In this document: positions 51,679 through 61,280 of the stretch, piece after piece
Layout of the letters: the number at the start of each line of letters is the position of its first letter
How positions within the stretch are numbered: position 1 is the first letter of the stretch
NCBI RefSeq assembly: GCF_036347055.1
Contig: NZ_CP108882.1
Span: forward strand, 2,555,001-2,619,000
DNA from: Streptomyces sp. NBC_00820
GTDB lineage: Bacteria > Actinomycetota > Actinomycetes > Streptomycetales > Streptomycetaceae
Reading direction: 5' to 3'
Length of the DNA stretch: 64,000 bases
Notes under the pieces: model-generated
Seen by the model: only the letters and a program-made list of their open reading frames with translations
What the model was told of the DNA's origin: nothing
Databases searched by the model: none
Made by a program: the position numbers and the translations under genes

Positions 51679-53001
51679 TCAGCGGCGGTGCCTGCCGCCG
51701 GACTCCGGCGCGGATCCCTCCACGGATCGTTCCGCGGCTCGTTCCGCGGATCCCTCCACGAGCCCCTCCGCGGACGCAGCCGCAGGTACCTCCGCAGACG
51801 CACCCACACGCGCGTCCGCCTCCGCCGGCGTCCGCGCCGCCACCGCCGCTATCCGAGCCCGGCGCCGCCGCAGCAGCGCCCACGTGCCCGCGCCGAGCAG
51901 TGCCGCCGTCCCCGCGCCGCCTTCCGCCAGCCGCCACGGGGACGGGCTTCCGGCCGCCGGGGCCGCCGTTCGGGCCGCCGCCGGGACCTTCTTGTGCGCG
52001 GGTGTCCCGCCGGCGCCCGCGCGGGCTCGGCTTTCGCTGAGCGGATCGACGAGCACTCCCACCGGCTGGGCCGAACGCCCGTGCCCGAAGCCCCAGTCGA
52101 GGAGCGCGGCGGTCTGCTCGTAGACGGCGTTGCTGCCGGCGGCCGGATGCATCACGGTGACCAGCAGGGTCCGGCCGCCCCGGGTGGCGGCCCCGGTGAA
52201 GGTGTTGCCGGCGTGGCTGGTGTAGCCGTTCTTCACCCCGATCAGGCCCTGGTACGTGCCCAGCCCCCAGGCGCCCGTGAGCAGGCGGTCGGTGTTCTGG
52301 ATCTGGAAGGTCTTTTTGCCGCCGGCCGGGAAGTCGGCGGTGCGCGTGCCGCAGTAGCCGCGGAAGTCGGGGTTCTTCAGACCGTGCCGGGCGAAGAGGG
52401 TGAGGTCGTACGCCGAGGAGATCTGGCCCTTGTGGTCGAAGCCGTCGGGGCTGACCACGTGGGTGTCCAGGGCCTGCAGGTCATCGGCCCTGGCCTGCAT
52501 CTCGGCGACCGTCCTGGCGATGCCGCCGTTCATGTGGGCGAGCACGTGGACCGCGTCGTTGCCGGACCGCAGGAACACGCCCTGCCACAGCTGATCGACG
52601 GTGTAGGTGATGCCGGGCTTGACGCCGACGAGGCTCGAACCCGCGGGCACGTCGGCCAGATCGGCGTCCGTGACCTTGTACCGCCGGGTCCGGTCGAACT
52701 TCTGCAGCACGGTGTCCGCGAACAGCATCTTCAGGGTGGACGCGGGGGCGAGCCGGCGGTGCGCGTTGAACGAGGCGAGCACCTCCCCGGTGTCCGCGTC
52801 GGCGACGATCCAGGAGCGGGCGGTGAGCTTCTTGGTGGGCAGTCCGGTGGCACCGCGCACCTGGATCCCGCCGCGGGCCAGCCGTTCACCACCGATGACG
52901 GCGGCCTCGGCGGCGGAGGCGGAGCTGGTCACGGAGAGCGGGAGGGCGGCGGCGGTCAGCCCGAGGACGGCACGCCGGCTGAGCCGGGAACAATCACGCA
53001 C
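51679..53001 (-). CDS. D-alanyl-D-alanine carboxypeptidase (S11/PBP5-like), membrane-anchored
   Basis: 440 residues from GTG 53001. The signal peptide carries SRRAVLGLTAAALPL. The SxxK motif is STLK at about 88-91 (PASTLKML), SxN is SGND near 146, and the third motif is KNGYT instead of KTG. After the catalytic domain a Pro/Ala linker leads to a single transmembrane helix (GTAALLGAGTWALL) and a basic RRRRARI stop followed by an acidic/Ala tail of about 55 residues. It trims peptidoglycan pentapeptides. Longer starts to 53058 are possible. Confidence 0.92.
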   Translation of the reverse strand: MRDCSRLSRRAVLGLTAAALPLSVTSSASAAEAAVIGGERLARGGIQVRGATGLPTKKLTARSWIVADADTGEVLASFNAHRRLAPASTLKMLFADTVLQKFDRTRRYKVTDADLADVPAGSSLVGVKPGITYTVDQLWQGVFLRSGNDAVHVLAHMNGGIARTVAEMQARADDLQALDTHVVSPDGFDHKGQISSAYDLTLFARHGLKNPDFRGYCGTRTADFPAGGKKTFQIQNTDRLLTGAWGLGTYQGLIGVKNGYTSHAGNTFTGAATRGGRTLLVTVMHPAAGSNAVYEQTAALLDWGFGHGRSAQPVGVLVDPLSESRARAGAGGTPAHKKVPAAARTAAPAAGSPSPWRLAEGGAGTAALLGAGTWALLRRRRARIAAVAARTPAEADARVGASAEVPAAASAEGLVEGSAERAAERSVEGSAPESGGRHRR

Positions 53002-53202
53002 TCCGGGACCGTACACCGCGCCCAGCAGGGGTTTCCCCGCAGAAGGCCCCCAGGGCACAGGAATTTGCTGTCTTATGAAATTCCGATGGCCTGACTGGAG
53101 TTACGTGCCTCACGGTCGCGCCTCAGGATCAGGGCGCCGCGAGTCGAGCGGGGTGGAGTGGGGCGGAGTGCGGGCCGGGGCACGGCTCCGTACGGTCCGC
53201 GC

Positions 53203-53529
53203 TCAGGCCTGTCCGGTCTCGAAGCGCGCGATCCGGCCGTCGTCGGCGACGGTGAAGGTCCACTTGGTCTGCATCTCGCCGTAGGTGTCGTTGCGGTAGC
53301 GGGCGAGCAGGGCGCGGCCGCCGCGGGACTCGTTGTCGACCTCCATGTGGCCGTTGGAGGAGAAGATCTCCTGGTCGATCCACTCGGCGAGGTCGCGGTC
53401 GGAGCCGTCGTCGGCCATGGTCGCGCCGGGCACGAGGAGGGACATGAAGCCCTCGCGGTCGTGGGCGTTGACGGCGTTGACGAAGGCCCGGACGGCCGGA
53501 TCGCTGAGCTTGGCTGGCTGAATCGTCAT
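53203..53529 (-). CDS. SnoaL-like/NTF2-like small protein
   Basis: 108 residues from ATG 53529. VRAFVNAVNAHDREGFMSLLVPGATMADDG is the usual NTF2-like opening; DLAEWIDQEIFSSNG and WTFTVADDGRIARFETGQA close a single cone fold. The ligand or enzymatic role is unknown. It is followed divergently by a DoxX gene. Confidence 0.88.
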   Translation of the reverse strand: MTIQPAKLSDPAVRAFVNAVNAHDREGFMSLLVPGATMADDGSDRDLAEWIDQEIFSSNGHMEVDNESRGGRALLARYRNDTYGEMQTKWTFTVADDGRIARFETGQA

Positions 53530-53671
53530 GGCGCCAGGCTCACATCGCTCCCCCGCCCACGCCACCCGGAGCCCGCCACCCGAACGGCATCCAGGACGCG
53601 CCCGGTATCGGGCCGGGTGCGACGGTGGAGTCCGCGGAACCGGACGTCCTGCCTGCTGCTGGGGAGAAACC

Positions 53672-54229
53672 GTGACCTGTTACGACCGACGTGACCTGGG
53701 CCTGCTGCTGCTCCGGCTGGGAACGGGCGGGGTGCTCGCCGCGCACGGCGCGCAGAAGCTGTTCGGCTGGTTCGGCGGCCACGGTCTGACGGGCACCGGC
53801 CAGTTCATGGAGTCCGTCGGCTACACCCCGGGCAGGGCGAGCGCGGCCGCGGCGGGCCTCGCCGAGGCGGGCGGCGGCGCCCTGCTCGCCCTCGGCCTGG
53901 CGACCCCGGCGGCGGGCGCTGCCGCGGCCGGCGCGATGGCCGGCGCGGCGGCGGTCCACCTCCCCCAGGGCTTCTTCGCCCAGTCCGGCGGCTACGAGTA
54001 CGCGGCCGGACTCGGTCTGTCCGCGACCGGTCTCGCCGTCACCGGCCCCGGCCGCCTCTCCCTCGACCACGCCCTCGGCCACGTCCTCGACCGGGGCTGG
54101 ATGGTCCCCGCCGCCCTGGCGGCGACGGCCGCCGCCACGGCCGTGGTGGTGGGGGCACGCAACCGGAGGGTGCGGGCGATCCAGGAGAGGGCGAGGCAGG
54201 GCGAGCAGGGGGAGTTGTTCGAGGAGTAG
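53672..54229 (+). CDS. DoxX-family membrane protein
   Basis: 185 residues from GTG 53672 with GGGGAG upstream. Four to five helices. The DoxX pattern is LLLLRLGTGGVLAAHGAQKLFGWFGGHG near the start, then the Gly/Ala-rich middle and GGYEYAAGLGLSATGLAVTGPGRLSLD. DoxX-like proteins are quinone-linked or redox membrane subunits; the exact partner is unknown. The long C-terminal basic tail is typical of streptomycete copies. Confidence 0.9.
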   Translation: MTCYDRRDLGLLLLRLGTGGVLAAHGAQKLFGWFGGHGLTGTGQFMESVGYTPGRASAAAAGLAEAGGGALLALGLATPAAGAAAAGAMAGAAAVHLPQGFFAQSGGYEYAAGLGLSATGLAVTGPGRLSLDHALGHVLDRGWMVPAALAATAAATAVVVGARNRRVRAIQERARQGEQGELFEE

Positions 54230-54272
54230 GGCCCGTCCTCCGGGGCGTGCCGGGGCGGTGGCGGCTTGGCGG

Positions 54273-54320
54273 CCCGGCAGCCCGGCAGCCCGGCAGCCCG
54301 GCAGCCCGGCAGCCCGGCAG
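54273..54320. repeat. Six 8-bp CCCGGCAG tandem repeats
   Basis: Perfect 8-bp units in the 103-bp gap between the DoxX gene and the 3' end of the convergent SDR gene, which begins at 54333. No other feature in the gap. Confidence 0.92.
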
Positions 54321-54332
54321 CCCGCAAGCGGA

Positions 54333-55121
54333 TCAGCTGGTGACTCCGCCGTCGACGACGAGGTCCTGGCCGACGACGAAGCCCGACTCGTCGGACGCGA
54401 GCCACAGCACCGCGTTGACGATCTCGTCCGTCGTGGCGACGCGTCCGATCGGAACCGCCGTGGCCAGCCTGGCCGCCCGGTCGGCGTCGGTCTCCCCGGG
54501 GCGCAGGGACATGGTGGTGTCGGTGGCACCCGGGCTCACCGCGTTGATGCGCACGTTGTCCTTGATGTGGTCCAGGGCGGCGACCCGGGTGAGGGTGCTC
54601 ACCGCGGCCTTGGACGCGGCGTAGGCGGCCATGCCCGGCCGACGGCCGTGGTAGCCGATGTTGGACGCCGTGTTGACGATGACCCCGCCGCCCTCGGCCC
54701 GCATGTGCGCGATCTCCTCCCGCATGGCGAGCAGGACGCCGGTCAGGTTGACGTCCAGCACGGAGTGCCACACGGACAGGTCCAGGTCCGCGACCGGGGC
54801 GGGCTTGCCGAAGACGCCGGCGTTGTTGTGCGCGATGTGCAGACCGCCGTGGCGCTCCACGGTCGTACGCACCAGACGCGCCATGTCCTCGGGCCGGGTG
54901 ACGTCGGCGACGACGGCGTAGGCGGTGCCTCCGTCGGCGACGACGAGCCGCGCGGTCTCCTCGACGGATTCCGGCCGGACTCCGGCGGCGACGACGGTGG
55001 CCCCCTCACGGGCGAAGGCCCTGGCGCTCGCCCGGCCGATGCCCGCCCCCGCTCCGGTGACGATGACGACCTTCCCTCTGAACCGGGCGGTCGCGGGGGT
55101 GGTAGGGGTCGTGGCGGTCAT
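54333..55121 (-). CDS. Short-chain dehydrogenase/reductase
   Basis: 262 residues, classical SDR. The cofactor loop is TGAGAGIG at 22-29; the NNAG motif is at 99-102. The catalytic Ser153, Tyr167 and Lys171 are in the N-T-A-S-N-I-G and YAASK segments. The basic residue after strand 2 (GVRPESVEE) favours NADP, though this is tentative. It is most likely an oxidoreductase for a secondary alcohol. It shares its upstream region with an MFS gene, and the two probably form an operon. Confidence 0.93.
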   Translation of the reverse strand: MTATTPTTPATARFRGKVVIVTGAGAGIGRASARAFAREGATVVAAGVRPESVEETARLVVADGGTAYAVVADVTRPEDMARLVRTTVERHGGLHIAHNNAGVFGKPAPVADLDLSVWHSVLDVNLTGVLLAMREEIAHMRAEGGGVIVNTASNIGYHGRRPGMAAYAASKAAVSTLTRVAALDHIKDNVRINAVSPGATDTTMSLRPGETDADRAARLATAVPIGRVATTDEIVNAVLWLASDESGFVVGQDLVVDGGVTS

Positions 55122-55223
55122 GGGGGTCGCTCCTCGTGACGTGGGTGTGGTCGCTGTACGTGTTCCCGCGGAGGGCGCAGGGCCGGGCAGCGGGTGGGTG
55201 TGCGGGTGAGCGGGGGGGGGTGT

Positions 55224-56750
55224 TCAGCCGCCCGTGCGGGGCGGGTGTGGCTGCGGGTGCGGGCGCAGGACGAAGGCCGCGCAGGCCGCGGCCGCGGCGA
55301 AGGCCACGGAGGCGACGGTGAAGGCGAAGCCGTAGCCGGCGGTCTGGGCGGACGCCGTACCGGTGCCCGTGTGCTCCAGGCCGGCGGTGTGTCCCGCGGC
55401 CAGCGTCACCAGTACGGCGAGGCCGACGGCCGGGCCCGCTTCCAGCGCGGTGCTGACCACGGCGCCGGCCAGTGCGGCCTGCTCCCGCGGGACGTCCGCC
55501 GTCGCGGCGACGGTGGCCGCGGCGAACACCGGGGCCACCCCGGCGGGGAAGAGCACGAGCCCCGCCAGCAGCACCCCGGTGTACGGCGTGTCCGCGCCGA
55601 TCCGGCCCAGCGCCACCAGCCCAAGCCCGGCGAGCGCCAGACCGGCGGTCAGGACTGCGCGCGAGCCGAAGCGCTGGACGAGCCCGCCGCCGCACAGGCC
55701 GCCGACGACCAGGGTGAGGCCGAAGGGGACGAACGCCGCCGACGTCTGAAGCGGCGAATACCCGCGCACCTGCTGGAAGTACAGGGCGAGCATGAAGAAG
55801 ACGGTGGTGATCCCGGCGGCGCCCAGGAAGACCGCGAGCAGCGCCGTCGCCCTGCGCGGCGAGGCGGGGAAGGACAGCGGCAGCAGCGGCTGTGCCACAC
55901 GCGCCTCGGTGACGGCGAAGGCCGCCAGCAGGACGGCGCCGCCGGTGAGAGCGCCGAGCGCGACAGGGGAGGTCCACCCGCGTTCCGGCGCCTCCACGAG
56001 GCCGTAGCCGAGCAGGGCGATCCCGGCGGTCACGAGGACGGCTCCCAGGGCGTCCAGGTCTCCGGGACGGGGAGCCGGTCCTTCGGGGACGAGCCGCGGG
56101 GTCGCGGCGAGGGTCACCGCCGCCACCGCGACCGGCAGGGCGAACGCCCAGCGCCAGCAGTTCCCCGAGGCCACCAGGCCCGACAGGAGCATGCCGGCGG
56201 TGCCGCCGGAGGCCGTCAGGCCGCCCCAGACCGCCATGGCGCGGGCGTACCGCGCGGGCCCGGGGTGGACGACGCTCACCAGCGCCATGGCGGCGGGCAC
56301 GGCCAGCGCGGCACCGGCCCCCTGGACGAACCGCGCGGCCAGCAGCGTCCACAGCCCCGTGGACACCGCCGCCAGCGCCGAACTCGCGCCGAACACGAAG
56401 GTGCCGGCGAGGAGAACCCGGCGGTTGCCGTACCGGCCGGACAGCCGGCCGCCCAGGAGCAGCAGTCCGCTGAACGACATGCCGTACGACGCACCGAGGA
56501 GGGCGAGTTGGGCGCGGTCGAGGCCGAACTCGCGCTGGATCTCGGGGAGTACGACGTTGAGCACGCTCATGGCGAGGATGAGCACGAACTGGACCGACGC
56601 CAGCAGGGCGAAGGCCACGCCTCCGCGCCGGTCGTCGTCGCCGCCGCGCTCGAATGTGCGCGGATGACTGCGGATCTCGGCCACGCCGCCTCGTCGCCCC
56701 TTCCCGTGCAGGGCACCGTCTCCGGTGCCCTGGGCCTCGCTCTCGTTCAC
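55224..56750 (-). CDS. MFS transporter, DHA2-like 14-TM
   Basis: 508 residues from GTG 56750, preceded by GGAGGA. Motif D1 is VQFVLILAMSVLNVVLPEI in TM1; GGRLSGRYGNRRVLLAG is motif A; RFVQGAGAALAVPAAMALV is motif C. About 14 helices are present, with an N-terminal basic cytoplasmic tail of about 35 residues. It may export a small molecule linked to the SDR gene, which it precedes. The 242-bp gap 56751-56992 includes its promoter region and no other gene. Confidence 0.92.
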   Translation of the reverse strand: MNESEAQGTGDGALHGKGRRGGVAEIRSHPRTFERGGDDDRRGGVAFALLASVQFVLILAMSVLNVVLPEIQREFGLDRAQLALLGASYGMSFSGLLLLGGRLSGRYGNRRVLLAGTFVFGASSALAAVSTGLWTLLAARFVQGAGAALAVPAAMALVSVVHPGPARYARAMAVWGGLTASGGTAGMLLSGLVASGNCWRWAFALPVAVAAVTLAATPRLVPEGPAPRPGDLDALGAVLVTAGIALLGYGLVEAPERGWTSPVALGALTGGAVLLAAFAVTEARVAQPLLPLSFPASPRRATALLAVFLGAAGITTVFFMLALYFQQVRGYSPLQTSAAFVPFGLTLVVGGLCGGGLVQRFGSRAVLTAGLALAGLGLVALGRIGADTPYTGVLLAGLVLFPAGVAPVFAAATVAATADVPREQAALAGAVVSTALEAGPAVGLAVLVTLAAGHTAGLEHTGTGTASAQTAGYGFAFTVASVAFAAAAACAAFVLRPHPQPHPPRTGG

Positions 56751-56992
56751 GGCGCGATCCTCCCGTGCGTGTCCGCCGGGGCGACAGGTGACCGGACCAC
56801 ACCGCCGACCGGGCAAGACGGTGGCCCCACCACCACCCCCGCCCCGCCGACACCCCCGCCACCACCACCTCCGGCCCGCCGACACCGGGGCCCCACCGAC
56901 GTCCCCCTCGCGCGCCGCACGGTCCGGCCCTGGACGCCAGGGCGCTGATTGCCGCCCGGAGACAGCGCGCCTGGATGATCTATTCCAAGGGG

Positions 56993-57590
56993 TCAGTGAT
57001 CGTAGGCGATCAGTGAGCGTAGGACGGTTTGTCCGGTGGCGTCGCTGTGCCAGATCGCGGCGGTCAGCGCGAGGATGCGTTGCAGGACGCGGGCTATGAC
57101 CCCTCCGGGTGTGCGCCCTCGGTGCCGTTCGAGGCCAAGCTGTCCCTTGAAGGTCTCGTTGATCGATTCGATGACCTGTCGCAGCGACTTGAACAGGGCT
57201 GCGCCAGGCCGTTCCCGTTCACCTTTACGGGCAGGCCGCAGCAACTGGACTCCATGCTCGGACAGTTCGCGTGCGAAACCACGGCCGAAGTAGCTCTTGT
57301 CGCCGATGAGAGTCTGTCGGGGGCGCTCTCGCAGAAGCTCGCATTCGGCTGCCAGGAGGTCCAGGAGGGTCTCGCGTTCGTCGGCCTTGGCTCCGGTCAG
57401 GGCGAAGGCGATGGGCAGGTCCTGAAGGGTGCAGACCAGGTGCAGGCGCAGGCCCCGGAAGAAGCGCCTGTGGCTGGCGCAGTAGCCGTATTCGGCCCAA
57501 CCTGCCAGGCCGGAGCGTTTGACGGTCTCGCGGGAGCGGCCGCATTCCACCGGGGTGGAGTCCACGACCCATACGTCGTGGACTCCACAC
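56993..57590 (-). pseudogene. IS982-family transposase, 5' truncated
   Basis: The C-terminal two-thirds of an IS982 DDE transposase: VHDVWVVDSTPVECGRSRETV (with catalytic Asp), EYGYCASHRRFFRGLRLHLV, GDKSYFGRGFA (Asp), and INETFKGQLGLERH (Glu). The expected N-terminal 110 residues are absent. The frame begins near 57590 in foreign DNA. Cannot transpose itself. Its right end near 56978-56992 looks natural. Confidence 0.88.
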
Positions 57591-57661
57591 CGAGTTCCCT
57601 CATTCACGCTGCTTCCCTGAGCCATACCCGAGGACGGCCGATCCGGCGGCAGCGACCAGCT

Positions 57662-58339
57662 TCAGTCGGCGGGAGGGGTCGCCGGAACGACGGGGTGGTT
57701 CCGGCATCCGAATTCCTTCGCCACAACACGGGCGGAGTGCAGGAGGTACCGGAGGTGGGGCTCGGTTCCGGTGTCCCGGGTGAGGGTGTCGGTCATGGAC
57801 CCGGCGAGTGGCACTCCCGTCTCCTGCTCTGCCGAGGCGCCAGGTACCTGGCACCTGACGTAGACGGAGTAGTCGTAGTCACCGTCGTCCTTCCGCACCA
57901 CCAGCTTGACGTCGGAATTGACGCGGATCAGGGTCTCCTCGTCGTACACGTCGGACTTCTCGCCGAAGGGCGAGTCGAAGGGGAAGCCCGAGGCGCCGTA
58001 GCTGATCGACAGGCGGCTCGTGTGCCGCTTCTGGTCCCGGACCACGATCCGGCACAGCTCGGACGGCGCATAGGAGGTGAGCGCCTTGCTGCTGGGGTCC
58101 CACGACCTGGCGTCGTCGTAGAACACCGACTTGGCGGCCCTCAGGTCCTTCACGTCCACCAGTCCGGTCTCCTGTGCGCTGCTGCTCTTCACCCACTTCT
58201 CACCGGCCGCGCCGAGCAGGTCTTCGCAGGTCTCCCGGGTCCTGTCGCCGGTCCCGGTGCTCTTGGTATCGCCCCCACTGCACGCCACTGACGCGAGCAG
58301 CAGGCCCACCAGCAGGGGAAGGGCAAGAACGCGCCGCAT
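57662..58339 (-). CDS. Lipoprotein of a three-gene cassette, function unknown
   Basis: 225 residues from ATG 58339, one base after the stop of the 755-residue gene. The lipobox is LASVAC (Cys about 20), followed by a Gly/Thr linker and a soluble domain (TCEDLLGAAGEKWVKSSSAQE, SYAPSELCRIVVRD, YVRCQVPG). Three cysteines of the mature protein could form disulphides. I do not recognise the family. The tight coupling indicates that it works with the large helical protein, perhaps as its surface receptor or immunity partner; that is inference. Confidence 0.8.
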   Translation of the reverse strand: MRRVLALPLLVGLLLASVACSGGDTKSTGTGDRTRETCEDLLGAAGEKWVKSSSAQETGLVDVKDLRAAKSVFYDDARSWDPSSKALTSYAPSELCRIVVRDQKRHTSRLSISYGASGFPFDSPFGEKSDVYDEETLIRVNSDVKLVVRKDDGDYDYSVYVRCQVPGASAEQETGVPLAGSMTDTLTRDTGTEPHLRYLLHSARVVAKEFGCRNHPVVPATPPAD

Positions 58340-58340
58340 G

Positions 58341-60608
58341 TCACCAGCCCCGCGTGTCGTCGGTGTCGCTCTGGTCGCCACCGGCGATGTACGCCGAATG
58401 CGCCTTCCCTGCCAGCTCGCGCACCTCGTGGGGCGTCATGTGCTGATCCCCCGCATAGTTCAGCAGCGGTGTCATCGCGTTGCGCGCTCCCTGATCCTGG
58501 GCCTTTTCGATCGAATCGATGGCCTGTTGATCGTTGTTGTACTCGTTCTCGTGAAGCCATTCGATCGTGTGCGTGCCCATGGCTGTCTCCGCGGCACCAC
58601 CGACCGATTCGAAGCCGAGTGGGACGGCGACGGCAGCCACTGCCCCCGCCGGAACCACCACCTCGGAAGCCACCCCCACCCCGACGCCGATCGCGGCGCC
58701 GGCGGCGAAGTTGCGCCACTCTCCCTGCTTCTCGAGTGCCCTGTTCCGGGCATCCTCGTCGTCGGCGTACTGGTGTCCGATCGACTCCATACGGGCCTCG
58801 TCCATCAGGCCGTGCATCGAGACACTGTGCAGTCCGGCGTCCAGTGCGTCATCCCGGTTGTCCTGCGCCGCCATGAGGCTGGAGCCGTACACCTGCTGCG
58901 CCGCCGAGACGGTCTCGTAGGAGTCCTGGTCGGACGCGATCGCCCGTAGGAAGTCCTGCGTCGTCGGCCCGCCGAAGTCGCGGAGATGGTTCTTGTCGGC
59001 ACTGAACAGGCCGTCGCGGTCCCCGCGCTCGCCGCTTCCGCCCCAGTCGGCCATGGAGTAGTCGAGACTGTCGATGTTGCCGGCCGCCACCTTCGCCAGG
59101 CTGTCCCCGATGCCCGGCTGCTTCTCGATCACATCGGCCGATTCGTAGTTCTCCATGACCTTCGAGACAAGATCCAGCCGCTCCTCTCGGGCGTCGGCCT
59201 GGGCCTCGGTGTTCGTCGGCGGGATGTGCGGGTCCTGGTCGTCGTACGGGTATCCCAGCGTGGCGGACTCCAGGGCGTGGCCCAGGTTTCCGTACCCGAG
59301 CGGCTTGCCGTCGTCGTCGGCCGGCCACTGGCGGGCGCCCTTGTCGTGGCCGGCGAGGTAGTCGAAGTCGGTCATCCTGCCGTCGCCCTGGCCGGTCGAC
59401 TCGTTGAAGAACTTCAGGGACTCTTCCGGGTTGTGGCCGAGCGCGTCCATGAAGCCCTGTACCGGGTCATTGGGGCGACCGGTGGGCGGGTAGTCCAGGC
59501 TGCTGGTGTCACGCCACGCGACCTTGAGGTCGCCCGGGTACGCGCGCTCGTACTTCACCATCGCCCGGCCGTAGTCGTCCAGGAAGTCCGCGTCGAACCT
59601 GCCCTTGTGCATCAGGCTGCTCATGACCTGGAAGCCGTTCGGGCCCATGGGCATGGCTGGGTCGACCGGGAACGGCTTGGTGCCGGACGCGATCACGTCC
59701 TTCTTCCATTGCTCCATCGCAGTGCTGTCGCTGTGGGAGGCATTGGCGAGGGCCATGCTGAGGTTGTCCTGAACGTGTCCCAGCATCTTGGCCTTGTCAC
59801 CTTCGACGGCGCCGCCGGGCGGTGCGGCGAGGTCACGCCAGAACTGCAGCGTGCCGTCGGCGCCCAGGCCGGTGGCGAAGGCCTCGGTGAAGCCGGGGTT
59901 GTCGCGCTGGTTCTCCAGCATCGCGTTGAAGCGAGCGAGCTTGCCCTCGCTCCAGTCGGTGACATGCCCCTTGGCGATCTCCTTCTTCCAGTACTCGGCG
60001 TCCGCCTTGCCCTGTTCACAGTCGGCTTTCTTCACCGAGTCGGGGCCCTTCTCGGTGAAGTCGTACTTGTTCTTCGCCAGGGCGCGCAGGGCCCGCGCCA
60101 CGATCCGGTCGGTCTCGGTCGCCTCCGACAGGATTCCGGTGATCCGGTGCTGGGCGGCGTCCAGCTCCTCGTCGGTCGGACAGTGGATGTCCTTGCTGTT
60201 CCCGGCGGCGGCGCCGGGTGGGACGGCGGAGCTGACGTTTCCGTTGCCGTTGACGAAGATGCTCTGCTTCGCCAGCTCGTCGATGGCGGTACTCAGAGCA
60301 CGCTTGTGCCGGGTGAAGTCGGCATGCGCATCACTCAGCAGCCCCAGGATGCTCTTCGCCTCGGCTGCTGCATCCGCGAACTGCTTGGCCGTCTTGGTCA
60401 CGAACTCCCGCGAGACCGTGGCATTGAGACCCTTCCAATCGGCCGCGTGGGCCTTCTTCTCCAGGTCCGACGCGCTGACGTCGCCGGCGCCCCCGGTGGC
60501 GAGCATCTCCAGCTTGCCGGCCATCGTCTTCCAGTCGTCCACCGCCGTCTTGAGAGTGCCCAGACGCAGATCGGTGAGCTCCTGAACAGTCAGCGTGTCC
60601 GCTGCCAT
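58341..60608 (-). CDS. 755-residue helical protein with ESX/WXG-like N-terminus, function unknown
   Basis: Residues 1-110 are helical, with a W-x-G-like turn in ADWKGLNATVSREFV and a helix-hairpin-like pattern resembling ESX/WXG100 modules. The middle (about 200-620) is a long, charged, largely helical region without a family I recognise (FQVMSSLMHKGRFDADFLDDYGR and related). Residues about 633-665 (AGAAIGVGVGVASEVVVPAG onward) are hydrophobic and Gly/Val-rich and could insert in a membrane. The C-terminal 90 residues are helical again. No toxin catalytic motif is obvious. It lies between a small helical gene and a lipoprotein gene on the same strand. Confidence 0.82.
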   Translation of the reverse strand: MAADTLTVQELTDLRLGTLKTAVDDWKTMAGKLEMLATGGAGDVSASDLEKKAHAADWKGLNATVSREFVTKTAKQFADAAAEAKSILGLLSDAHADFTRHKRALSTAIDELAKQSIFVNGNGNVSSAVPPGAAAGNSKDIHCPTDEELDAAQHRITGILSEATETDRIVARALRALAKNKYDFTEKGPDSVKKADCEQGKADAEYWKKEIAKGHVTDWSEGKLARFNAMLENQRDNPGFTEAFATGLGADGTLQFWRDLAAPPGGAVEGDKAKMLGHVQDNLSMALANASHSDSTAMEQWKKDVIASGTKPFPVDPAMPMGPNGFQVMSSLMHKGRFDADFLDDYGRAMVKYERAYPGDLKVAWRDTSSLDYPPTGRPNDPVQGFMDALGHNPEESLKFFNESTGQGDGRMTDFDYLAGHDKGARQWPADDDGKPLGYGNLGHALESATLGYPYDDQDPHIPPTNTEAQADAREERLDLVSKVMENYESADVIEKQPGIGDSLAKVAAGNIDSLDYSMADWGGSGERGDRDGLFSADKNHLRDFGGPTTQDFLRAIASDQDSYETVSAAQQVYGSSLMAAQDNRDDALDAGLHSVSMHGLMDEARMESIGHQYADDEDARNRALEKQGEWRNFAAGAAIGVGVGVASEVVVPAGAVAAVAVPLGFESVGGAAETAMGTHTIEWLHENEYNNDQQAIDSIEKAQDQGARNAMTPLLNYAGDQHMTPHEVRELAGKAHSAYIAGGDQSDTDDTRGW

Positions 60609-60665
60609 GTGCCATCAGCTCCCGTTGTCGCTGTCGGTGTGCCTGCCTGTCGTCACATGACCGCG

Positions 60666-61115
60666 TCAACAGAGGCAGTCGTTGATCCGCGAGACCGTCA
60701 TCAGGTCACCGGCCGCGTTCCGCATGCCGGTCCCCACCTGGGCGTCATCCTTCGCGTGCTGTGCGCGGCTGTAGTCCAGGTGGTTGGAGATATGGGCACA
60801 GGCCTCGTTCAGGGTCTGCAGCTGGGTGTTCCACGCGTCGTGCACCTCGAGGAGCGCGGAGCCCGTCTCCAGGCCGTCGTTGAACAGGTCGTTGGACGCC
60901 GTGAAGGTGGTCGGCCGCGCAAAGTCGCCGTCCACGTGGAGGCGTTCGCGCAGATCGTGCGCCATGTTGCCGAGCCGGCCCAGCTCGTCATCATGCACGA
61001 CGAGGTCCGCGGTGCCGCCACCCACTCCAGAGTCAGCCAGTTGGTTCAGTTGCATTCGCGCAGATCGCTGCGCTACGGCCTCCGCCTTGAGCTGCTCCCA
61101 CTCGCCCCACGCCAT
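60666..61115 (-). CDS. Small helical protein, first gene of the cassette (WXG/ESX-like)
   Basis: 149 residues from ATG 61115. Mostly helical, with AWNTQLQTLNEACAHISNHLDYS resembling the four-helix ESX/WXG100-type scaffold (W-x-x central turn) and a Cys-x-Cys end (NDCLC). It is 57 bases ahead of the 755-residue gene on the same strand. The pairing of a small WXG-like protein with a larger one suggests co-export or heterodimer formation; this is inference. Confidence 0.72.
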   Translation of the reverse strand: MAWGEWEQLKAEAVAQRSARMQLNQLADSGVGGGTADLVVHDDELGRLGNMAHDLRERLHVDGDFARPTTFTASNDLFNDGLETGSALLEVHDAWNTQLQTLNEACAHISNHLDYSRAQHAKDDAQVGTGMRNAAGDLMTVSRINDCLC

Positions 61116-61280
61116 ACGAACGACCCCCGTGTGCGACCTGAAATCCGCGGCGTTTCACCAAACTTGACCTCTCCCCCTTCTTACCACGCTCCCACCGAAC
61201 AGAACTGTGACCGGAGCCACCCCGTCCGCACGCACACGCGAACCCCGCATTCACAGCACCACACCCTCAAACGGAACGGC

